Source: Chrysopilus asiliformis
Lineage: Eukaryota > Arthropoda > Insecta > Diptera > Rhagionidae
NCBI GenBank assembly: GCA_964034945.1
Contig: OZ035964.1
Coordinates: 5,509,895 to 5,573,894 of the forward strand
Direction: 5' to 3'
Length of the DNA stretch: 64,000 bases
Position 1 is the stretch's first letter; each line of letters starts with the position of its first letter. The notes beneath the pieces are model-generated. The model was not told where the DNA came from, did no database searches, and saw only the letters and a program-made list of their open reading frames with translations. Position numbers and translations under genes: made by a program. Shown one piece after another: positions 55,220-64,000 of this stretch.

Positions 55220-56400
55220 TCAAATTTTCTGGCCGGTTTTGAGTCCGTCTCTCAATCCGTCTGTTTGCCTGTCAGCTTTTTTGTCACCTCTCAAACTGTC
55301 TGCCCGCCTCCCAGTCTGTGTGTCCGTTTGTCAGTGCTTTTCGTCGTCTCTCAGTCTGTCTGTCTGCCTCTCGGCATTTTTCGTCGTCTCTCAGTCTGTG
55401 TGTTCTTGTATCAGTGTTTTTCGTCGCCTCTCAGTCTGTCTGTCCGCCTTTCAGTACTTTTCGTCATCTCTCAGTCTGCCTGTCCACCTCTCGGCCTTTT
55501 TCGTCATCTCTCAGTCTGTCTGTTCGTCTCTCAGTCTGTTTATCCGCCTTTTAGTACTTTTCGTCGCCTCTCAATCTGTCTGTCCGCCTTTCAGTACTTT
55601 TCGTCATCTCTCAGTATGTCTGCTCGCCTCTCGGCCTTTTTCGTCGTCTCTCGGTCTGTCTGATAGCCTCTCAGTCTGTCGGTTCGCGTTTTAGTACTTT
55701 TCGTCATCTCTCAGTCTGTCTGTTCGCCTCGCGGCCTTTTTCGTCGTCTCTCGGTCTGTCTGGCAGCCTCTCAGTCTGTCTGGCAGCCTCTCAGTCTGTC
55801 TATCCGCCTTTCAGTACTTTTCGTCATCTCTCAGTCTGTCTGTTCGCCTCTCGGCCTTTTTCGTCGTCTCTCGGTCTGTCTGACAGCCTCTCAGTCTGTC
55901 TGTCCGCCGTTCAGTACTTTTCGTCATCTCAGTCTGTCTGTTCGCCTCTCAGTCTGTTTATCCGCCTTTTAGTACTTTTCGTCGCCTCTCAATCTGTATG
56001 TCCGCCTTTCAGTACTTTTCGTCATCTCTCAGTCCGCCTCTCGGCCTTCTTCGTCGTCTCTCGGCCTTCTTCTTCGTCTCTCGGTCTGTCTGGCAGCCTC
56101 TCAGTCTGTCTGTCCGCCTTTCAGTACTTTTCGTCATCTCTCAGTCTGTCTGTTCGCCTCTCGGCGTTTTACGTCGTCTCTCGGTCTGTCTGGCAGCCTC
56201 TCAGTCTGTCTGTCCGCCTTTCAGTACTTTTCGTCATCTCTCGGTCTGTCTGTTCGCCTCTCAGTCTGTTTCTCCGCCTTTTAGTACTTTTCGTCGCCTC
56301 TCAATCTGTCTGTCCGCCTCTCAATCTGTCTGTCCGCCTCTCAATCTGTCTGTCCGCCTCTCAATCTGTCTGTCCGCCTCTCAGTATTTACCTCTGGCAC
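55220..56400 (+). repeat. Satellite, 20-bp monomer with ~100-bp higher-order unit
   Basis: Monomers of 20 bp include CTCTCAGTCTGTCTGTCCGC, CTTTCAGTACTTTTCGTCAT, CTCTCGGCCTTTTTCGTCGT and CTCTCGGTCTGTCTGGCAGC. The word TCAGTACTTTTCG recurs at 55451, 55591, 55811, 55911, 56121 and 56221 (a TTAGTACTTTTCG variant at 55691), mostly at multiples of 20. Long plus frames of 187, 185 and 149 codons open because stops are rare in the monomers. No real protein. Confidence 0.95.
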
Positions 56401-58660
56401 TGAGGCTTTCTCTCGGCGGCGTTTCGATTTATCCGTCTATCTCTTGACCCATCTGTCTGTCTGTTTGATACGTTTTTCGGCTCTTTATCTCCCATCAGTA
56501 ATCATTTATTAACACCGAAATCACCCTAATTTCCTTTGACACGCAAAACTTCCGGAAGAACCTTTTTTCATAAAAAAGACCGCCATTGCGACACCCCCCC
56601 TCCCACCCTCCTCCACCATACGAGTAAAGTTTAACTCCTGACTTCTTTCGATACGTAAAAATCCAATGGATTTCGAAGAACAAAAAAAAACTTACTAAAA
56701 CTTTCAAATTGGAAACTCAAAAGTGAAGTGCAGGTCACGGAAGCAGAAGGCCATTACCACACATATACCACTATCCATCCAACAAACGCATTGACAGGTA
56801 GAAAAAAAATCTTCCATGTGTCCTCTTGCAACTCTCATTACCTACAATTATAAAATCGCATATGATGTACAGAAAAATTAAATCAGCCCGACGTACATAC
56901 GTCCCGGTGAATCCTTTTTATAGTCTCAAGATAACCCCGGGAGACTAAAATAACATCATTTAATGAGAATTAGTTGAATTAAACGAATCTCCCCCCGCCA
57001 AAATCGTCTCCGCCAAACGACGATGGCAAGAAAAAAAAACATTTAAATTTTATGCCCTTCCGGTCTGACTCCATACTATTTCGATTGAATTAAACGCGTT
57101 TCGCTTCCCTGGAGATTTATTTCTTTCCAATTTGGTTTTTTTTTTAATTTATTTAAAAAAGAAAATATGAATTTTCCTTTTGGCATGACGGCAAGTCGAA
57201 GTAATATATCTGGTATGACTAGAAGAAAGTTTACTTTAGTAAAAAATCCTTGGTAGAATTTTTATGGGAAAAACTGTAAAACTTGCTCGACGGATTTCTG
57301 TACGAAAAGAGTTTTTTTACGCATGGTGGCTCGAGTAACTGACTTACGAATACTGGTGTACGAATAGGGTGTGCTGGGGTTCGGAGTGTAATTTTGTAAC
57401 AAATACTGGTGAATATCTGGTTAACAGTAGGGCCGACCGTGTCTGTTTTTTGAATTTCCTTTGAAAATTTAGGGGTAAGAGACATTTCAAATTGCTGCGA
57501 GAATATCAGGTAAGGCGGGCTTTTTTTAAAAATGCGATTTTTTAAATTTTCTCTCGAAACTGCTGGTCCAAAGAAGGGGAAAAAGTATTATTTTCTCAAT
57601 TTCTTCCGGAAATCTGTGACTAAAAGCATGATTTTCCTGAATTTCCTTTAAAAATTATAGCGAAGCAGGCACAAGGGTGTGTTTTTTTTTTGAATTTTCC
57701 ACGAAAATGTCAATTTTCGGCAAAATTGAAGCAATTTTTCTCAAGGAAAATATTTTCCTTGCTAAGAACAAATCGAAAATTTTCCTTCGTAAATGACTTT
57801 ACTGTCAGTCAGACATTGATCAAAGTTACTACGATTTCCTATTCTTTCCAGCTTTTTTGTTCTCTTGTTCAAATTATCCGCTTTGAAAATTTACTTTTAA
57901 CGAAAAAATATCTCCCACTATAGCCACCCATTATTGGTAATATTTTTATTCTTATTCTTATTGTGACTTCTCCGAAGAAAAAAAAAAGCAAAGCTTCCAA
58001 ATCAAAGTACAATTGTGTGGTGGGGGGAGGGATTATGCTTTTATAAAATACAGACGATTACCACCTGTTTGACAATGGGGTCCATCAGCTAAGATTCCAT
58101 CTCAAAGTACATCTCTTCCCCCCTCACCCTCTCGCCCGTACAGATTCAGATTCCACCTCCATTCAACGACACGACGGACGAAAAGAAGTCTTTTATTTAT
58201 TTTTTTTTGTGTCCCCTGAACAACGCAAAGCAATAAATGCCATTTATCAACCGACATAATGGCCGTGACATGTATGTACAATCGCACCTGAATGTATCGA
58301 CAGTTCAACAGTTTTTCTTTCTTGTACCGATCGACACTCACCTTTTGTTATTTTCCTTCTATTCAGGGGTTTTTCTTTCGCTTTCTTTTTTTTCTTCTTC
58401 GGGGGGGTTTTTTCACCCTTAGTCGATGGCCTGGCCAAACAATGGTTAATCTTCTTACGTTTTGCAATACCAAGAAGATGTGGGGACGGGATGGGATGAG
58501 ATCCTGCGATTACTGTAATTTTCAACACCCCAAAAAATATTATTTGAAAAGGACAATTTTTTCTTCTTAAGGCATTAATATTGCCCTCCCCTCCCCCTCT
58601 TTGTTTCGCATTTTCTCAAATACACATCAAACATTTTCGGGGTGAAGGTTTTGATAAATT
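56401..58660. other. AT-rich stretch, no gene seen
   Basis: More than 2 kb without recognisable repeats, RNA or coding structure. A donor-like CAG|GTAAGG at about 57509 lacks a matching exon. Confidence 0.5.
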
Positions 58661-58667
58661 CGCAAAG

Positions 58668-58730
58668 ATGTGTGATTGAAGGCTTGAAGGTGTGTGATTG
58701 AAGGCTTGAAGGTGTGTGATTGAAGGCTTG
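58668..58730 (+). repeat. Three tandem copies of a 22-bp unit
   Basis: TGTGTGATTGAAGGCTTGAAG repeats at 22-bp steps, with the third copy truncated. Confidence 0.9.
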
Positions 58731-58817
58731 TGTGTGCGCGATATTGGGTTTGTCATTTTTTTTTATAGTTCCAGCCAGACCTTAGGGGAAGACCTCAAGA
58801 TGCATAAATAAATAGTA

Positions 58818-59089
58818 TACTCAGAAAAATGGAGGCTAACTCGACGACCTACATACGGCGTAATTGGCCTCGGGCAGGCGCGCGTTCGCCTGCATGTGGG
58901 CAAGTAAAACTGAGTTGACCTGTGGTCGGAGAAATTCTGAAATTAAGCCACCAGCGGGTGAAGTAGGGCATTGGGAGCTGCACGAGTTAACCTTAGATAG
59001 GTAACCCCTGACCGCTAGCTGGCTTACAGACACCTCTGTAAGGTCAGAGTTAACCTGACAAAAAGTTGACCTGGACATTTTTCTGAGTG
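58818..59089 (-). mobile_element. 272-bp CACTCAG MITE, copy 4
   Basis: The first base has changed (TACTCAG). The right end CTGAGTG is intact. TA flanks both sides (58816-58817 and 59090-59091). About seven substitutions from copy 2, three of them clustered at GGTAACCCCTG, and no indels. Same orientation as copy 1. Confidence 0.92.
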
Positions 59090-59344
59090 TACCTAATGAT
59101 CTGAATTGGTGATCACTGGTATGATTGAAGGATTGACCAGAGGTAGAGGTACCTCTAGAGGTAGAGGTATGAGCCGAATTATGTTTAAATAAAATTGAGT
59201 GCATGAAGCTGTGTGCACAGCAAACAACCTGTATGTCCATCCGATCATGACAACTGCAGATTATTCTTATGAAATTATATTAGTTGATTTTTATGAAAAA
59301 GTCACGAGTTTATGTAGGCAGTTTAGTCCCTTCTACCTAAAAGT

Positions 59345-59370
59345 GCGACGTATTTTGTAGTCAGCCCCTT
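59345..59370 (-). repeat. Solo end of a GGGGCTG...ACGTC-type MITE
   Basis: GCGACGTATTTTGTAGTCAG plus CCCCTT is the reverse complement of a diverged 34246-type left end. A matching partner end is not evident nearby. Confidence 0.5.
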
Positions 59371-60470
59371 AAGCGATACGACCGGTCCCGATCTACCCTA
59401 CCCAGCCTAGTAATTCATTCATTATTTCCACTTTGCTTATTGTTTCGTTAATGAAAATTAATGAAATGATAATTACATTCGTTTGGACAAAAATGTGAAA
59501 AAAAACGTAAATTTTCTCATCATCATCGATCGGCACAGCAACAACAGAGCAGCAGGGCAGGCCATGTTAGGCCAAGGAGCGCACCTGATATTCCGATATT
59601 AGTTAAGAGTAAACAAATTTGTTTTTTTTTTTCAAATTTTTTTTCACCATCTTCGGTTTGGTTGTAGCAAACATAAGTACTTGCGTATGGGAGGAGGTGG
59701 ACGGGCGGGAGTCAATTTTTGGTGGTGAGATCCGATTTGATTTTTTCTCATCAAATTCAACTTTTATAGATGCGGCCGCCGCGAGGGTAATAGCCATTTT
59801 AACAAGTCTGTCTCGCCCCCCTTCCCCTTACACCTCCTCCACCCTCTACGACGCTCTACTCTGCTCTCCATCAAAGACAGTCCGTCAGTTAGTCAGTCAT
59901 TCAGTCAATCACACAAAACAAAGGTGTATTACCTGGCCGTTTTGTTCACTGTTGGATAATAAGCCAAAACGGTTTCATCGCGGATGGTAATATACTTTTG
60001 GCATTTCAGTTTTTCCGTTTATGATTTTTATCTTGTCTAGAATTCATACGTTTTTGTACCTTATTTAAACAGTTTATTAGTGGTATATACAGGTAGCCAC
60101 AGCACAGGTTATTATGTGAAATCAAACAAAAGATGAAATGCTAAAAACAACACAAAACAAAACAGACATCGAAGCCAACTAAACAAATAAATCAAATCAC
60201 ATCACATCGTCGTACAAAAGAAGTAAATTATGCCGGGGTATTGAAAATGTCGATTGGAAACAAAAAACTTATGATTGGAATATTTGGTATACGACAATCA
60301 GATGTGGGTTGAACTTTCCCCTCTTTTTGATTTAAAAAAAAAATATACATGTATACATTTACGGATCAGAGTAGCATTTTTACCGTACGTGCTGCTTCAT
60401 TATTCAATGTCAACGGGAAATTAGAAAAATTTTGAAATTGACGTGAGTCGTTTTTAAAAGCCCAAAAATC
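59371..60470. other. AT-rich stretch, no gene seen
   Basis: A less AT-rich part at 59690-59940 gives a 123-codon plus frame (59619-59990) without a recognised domain. The GTCAGTTAGTCAGTCATTCA words near 59884 are simple-repeat-like. Confidence 0.4.
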
Positions 60471-61195
60471 GATGGTTTCAGAAGCTCAAAAACTGACGCA
60501 TATCGCTTTCAAAAGTTTAAAAACTGAAGAGAGTCGCTATAAAAAGCTCAGAGACTGGCGTGAGTCGCTATAAAAAGCTCAGAGACTGGCGTGAGTCGCT
60601 ATAAAAAGCTCAGAGACTGACGTAAGTCGCTATAAAAAGCTCAGAGACCGACCTGAGTTGTTTTCAAAATCGCAAAACCTAACCTGAACCGCTATAAAAA
60701 GCTTAGACTGGCGTGAATCGCTATAAAAAAATTCCCGTGGACAAAAACTGACATGAGTCGCTATAAAAAGCTCATGGACTGACGTGTGCCACTTTCAAAA
60801 GATCAAAAACGGACGCAAGTCGTTTTGAAAAACTCAAAACCGACGCAAACTGCTTTCGAAAGCTGAAAAACCGACGCAATTTGCTTTCAAAAGCTCAAAA
60901 ACCTGTCCTGACTCGGTATAAAAAGCTCAGAGACTGGCGTGAGTCGCTATAAAAAAATTTCCTGTTGACAAAAACTGACATGAGTCGCTATAAAAAGTTC
61001 ATGGACTGACGTGTGTCACTTTAAAAATATCAAAAACCGACGCAAGTTGTTTTGTAAAATTCAAAACCGACGCAAGCTGTTTTCAAAAGCTCAAAAACCG
61101 ACGCAAGCTGTTTTCAAAAGCTCAAAAACCGACGCAAGCTGCTTTCGAAAGCTCAAAAACCGACACAAATTTCTTTCAAAAGCTCAACAACTGAA
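60471..61195 (+). repeat. Minisatellite, 31-bp unit carrying TATAAAAA
   Basis: The cleanest units read GAGTCGCTATAAAAAGCTCA plus GAGACTGGCGT, 31 bp apart from about 60530. About ten units contain TATAAAAA. Others have CTTTCAAAAGCTC in place of the TATA word. The second half (61040-61190) has CGACGCAAGCTGTTTTCAAA units. Confidence 0.9.
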
Positions 61196-62844
61196 ACTGA
61201 CGCAATTCACTCTCAGAATCAAATGTCTCACCCCCTCCCACTGTCCACCTACCAGTCCCGCTACTTAAACAATTAAAACACTTTTCTGTAATTTTTCACC
61301 GCAAAACGTACACCCCTTTTCCTTTTCACCAATCTATTTTTCTGCAACACAGCAAAATTTCTTTTTTATTATTATTAAAATATAATAAAGAAATGCAAGC
61401 CATTGACGATTTATCGCCCTGATTTTTTTCACAACGTGAAAAATTCCAGAAAAATCACTGAACAGTTTTTCTGGTTGGCGCGGAAAATTTAGAAAAAATG
61501 AACAGATAGAAAATCTCTTTACAAATTACGATAAATTGGTTTTGAGATAATAAGCTATCCATTTGTGATTGTCAATAATACGTCACTGTCGAATAGTTTC
61601 TCGAGAAACCCCCGAGAAAAACCCCAAAAATGCATTGAAAACTTGGTTGTGAATTTTTGGAAATTCCAAACTCTTCTTAATCCCAATGAAATCACAAAAA
61701 AAAATTAAATTGTAAAAATGTCTTCAATATTTCAGAATTTGTGTTTCGTTTTTTTTTTTGTCTCAAACAATTTTTTAATATAGGTGGGTGCCAATAAATA
61801 CGCATCCGAGTTATTCCATATTGACGTTCGTAATTTATTTTTATCGACACAATTATGTATCGTAGGGGGATCACATAACAACAACAACAACGACAACACG
61901 AGGAAGAAAAAAAAAGATGGAATTTTTGTTCCGAAATTAATTTTCTTACAATTTTGGTCCCAATTGAGAATTTCTTGAAATTTTCTTCGATTTTTCCCAA
62001 TGCCGCCCAATTAATATTTCGAGTCTGATTTGTTGTAATCCCCTGTAAGATGGATTGTTACGTTCGTTTTGGATTTTCAGATCCATCCGAATTTGAAATT
62101 TTCAAAATTTACCCGCCACGCTAGAAAAATTCAAAACAGTTACCCAATATATTGACATAACCTAAAATACAAGCATATGTCGTTGGTATTTGAATTTCTT
62201 TAAGAGATCGTACCAATATATATATATATATATTTGTTTCTCAGGTGATCTACCTGTACGTTGTCGTTCCTCCCCTGCCTCTCAGCCGTTCTCCTCACTT
62301 TTAATCCACCTGTGATCCATGAATCCACAATATTTGATACTCGCTTGAACAAAAATCCAATCAATACTTCGATTACCCTCTCCGGACTGGACAGTGACTT
62401 CTGTTAGTGATTGACGGCTACTAAACTTGTTTCAAGTTTCGTTAATCACCCGGCAAGGGAACAATTGGCCATTGAAAGTTTGTCCATGAATAGTTGTACA
62501 AGTTTGACACCCATCGCTTCTTGTGTTTCTTTCTGCCTTTCTTACACATTCGTATCAATCTCGGAAGGAATACAAATTTTAATTGACACAATTGTGTGTT
62601 TTTTTTTTGATTCGCTCAATTTACCAGAATGTTTGGCTAATCGAATGTTAAATACGGGACGAGATGCAGGAAAGTGTTCGGTTATGCCATGGGAAAACCA
62701 CGTAATTGCGGAGGAATTTTTAACACATTTCTGGTATTCCTCACTCTCTCTTTACAAGATTTTCGTTGCAATTTCAGCAAAATCAGCCCGGTGAGTTCGC
62801 GGTTTTTGGAAGCAAGCGGTGGGAAGAGGCTGAACCTGCCTGTT
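61196..62844. other. AT-rich stretch, no recognised gene
   Basis: An AAC tract (61881-61896) and a TA tract (62217-62233) are present. The 127-codon plus frame at 62411-62794 (MTATKLVSSFVNHPAREQL...) has no domain that I recognise. It runs into the following array. Confidence 0.45.
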
Positions 62845-63537
62845 CTCAGTAGGAAAAATATTTCCGGGACCTTTTCCGCCCGGCAAATATTTTTTTCGAA
62901 TTTTTAGAGACTTGTTCTTAGTAGAAAAAATATTTCCGAGACATTTTTCACCCATCAAATATTTTTTTCGAATTTTTAGAGACTTGTTCTTAGTAGCAAA
63001 AATATTTCCGGGCCCTTTTTCATCCGATAAATATTTTTTTCGAATTTTTAGAGGCTTGTTCTTAGTTGCACTGGACCTAATTCAGGTTTAACAGAAAAAA
63101 CTTTCACGACTGATAAAGGCAAAGCTAAAACAAAACAAAAGTTCATTTCATTTGAATCACAGTCGAAAACCATTCGCATTTGCAATAGTAAATGCACAAA
63201 CAATAGGAAAAATATTTCCGGGACCTTTTCTATCCGGCAAATATTTTTTTCGAATTTTTAGAGACTTGTTCTAAGTAGGAAAAATATTTCCGGGACCTTT
63301 TCCACCCGGGAAATATTTTATTGGAATTTTTAGAGGCTTGTTCTTAGTAGGAAAAATATTTCCGGGACCTTTTCCACCCGGGAAATATTTTATTGGAATT
63401 TTTAGAGGCTTGTTCTTAGTAGGAAAAATATTTCCGAGACATTTTCCACCCATCAAATATTTTTTTCGAATTTTTAGAGACTTGTTCTGAGTAGGAAAAA
63501 TATTTCGTAGACCTTTTCTGTCAGGGAAATATGTCAA
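62845..63537 (-). repeat. Tandem array, 72-bp unit
   Basis: GACTTGTTCT or GGCTTGTTCT recurs at 62909, 62981 and 63053, then at 63263, 63335, 63407 and 63479, exactly 72 bp apart within each block. Units carry AGGAAAAATATTTCCGGGAC and TTTTCCACCCGGGAAATATT. The minus strand reads 24 residues per unit, such as GNIFPTKNKPLKI and KYFPGGKGP, because 72 is a multiple of three. Satellite is likelier than gene. Confidence 0.93.
63067..63204. other. 138-bp insertion inside the 72-bp array
   Basis: The array phase breaks after CTTAGT and resumes exactly at AGGAAAAATATTTCC, giving 210 bp (138 + 72) between anchors. The insert starts TGCACTGGACC and ends GCACAAACAAT. I see no inverted ends and no clear target duplication. 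Class unknown. Confidence 0.75.
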
Positions 63538-63539
63538 TA

Positions 63540-63990
63540 GGCTGGAACCTTTGACGTCACTGTTTTTGACGCCATTGAAAAATTTTGGTCGCCATTGCGA
63601 GGTTTTTCTTGTTCTTTCAGATGTTTCTGCTGCAAGTGAGATGTTTTTGACGCTATTCAGAAATTTTTGATTGCGTTAATGGGTTTCTAACATCATTGAA
63701 GGGTTTTTTTTTGAAGGGTTTCTGACACCGCTAACAGAATTTTGATGCCACTGATGGGTTTTTGACGCTATTCAGATATTTTTTACGTCATTGAGAGGTC
63801 TTTGACCCCATTGACGGATTTCTAACGCCATTGATGGGTTTTTGTGCGCTTTTGTAGGATTTCTGACACCACTAACAGAATTTTGATGCCACTGATGGGT
63901 TTTTGACGCTATTCAGAAATTTTTTACGCAATTGAGGGGTTTTTGACGCCACCGATTGAATTTCGGCGCGATTGGGGGTTTTTTGAAAGT
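63540..63990 (-). repeat. Minisatellite, ~20-bp unit, minus form of the TCAAAAACC family
   Basis: Units such as TTTTTGACGCCATTGAAAAA and GGGTTTTTGACGCTATTCAG. A longer block beginning TCTGACACC recurs at 63721 and 63862 (141 bp). It matches the family of 4851, 13790, 17830 and 22500 and runs to the window edge. Confidence 0.85.
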
Positions 63991-64000
63991 TTTTTTTATT

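Noticed and set aside
55100..56447. Plus frames of 187, 185 and 149 codons
   Set aside because: Tandem 20-bp monomers with few stops. Two frames are open simultaneously and no domain is visible.
62411..62794. 127-codon plus frame
   Set aside because: No domain recognised and it ends at the 72-bp satellite. Kept only as a note in the region entry.

Overview
The window looks like non-coding DNA from an animal, most likely an arthropod and probably an insect. The reasons are AT-rich composition, long T and A runs, frequent CAG/TTG triplets, AGGTTAGG-type words (27550, 27737), many short inverted-repeat transposons, and interspersed repeats that begin ACTAG, carry a CCCGTCGTTGCCGGG-like word and end TATATTAGTATGA. 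The exact lineage cannot be read from the sequence. I find no complete protein-coding gene, no transposase or reverse transcriptase, no rRNA and no convincing tRNA. The longer open frames lie in stop-poor tandem repeats or in unrecognisable AT-rich DNA.

The best coding evidence is one 36-nt mini-exon on the + strand at 29483-29518. It has a branch-point-like CTCAC, a pyrimidine tract ending in CAG, a GTGAGT donor, one open frame (ELSSSGLSLEI) and an upstream TGCATG word of the kind bound by Rbfox proteins. If it is real, most or all of the window is intron of one large gene, with at least 29 kb before the exon and 34 kb after it.

The rest is a dense layer of mobile and tandem repeats. A 272-bp MITE family occurs four times (8494, 19779, 31722, 58818), always exactly 272 bp, with CACTCAGAAAAAT ends and 2-bp target duplications. 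Two copies sit inside older repeats whose related units show the empty site. Relatives by terminus lie at 12303-12767 and 3907-4113. Four elements bounded by TTAA, in the style of piggyBac, cluster between 36.7 and 41.9 kb. Other elements include a TTA-flanked 522-bp element (36053), an element with GGGGCTGTCCATAAA ends (34246), and foldback elements at 4276, 24703, 26398, 28161 and 28283. The last of these carries a large GATTRC hexamer expansion in one arm.

Tandem arrays make up much of the remainder. A 20-bp monomer appears in two unrelated arrays (7240-8187 and 55220-56400). A dispersed ~20-22-bp family reading roughly TCAAAAACCTTTCAATGGCG occurs in five arrays in both orientations. A motif containing CAATCGGTCGA recurs across the whole window and is tandem in 51/52-, 102- and 103-bp units. 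Further arrays have 23-bp (44510), 31-bp (60471, TATAAAAA in many units), ~35-bp (53086) and 72-bp (62845) units. Between them lie AT-rich stretches in which I see no gene. All alignments and counts here were made by eye.
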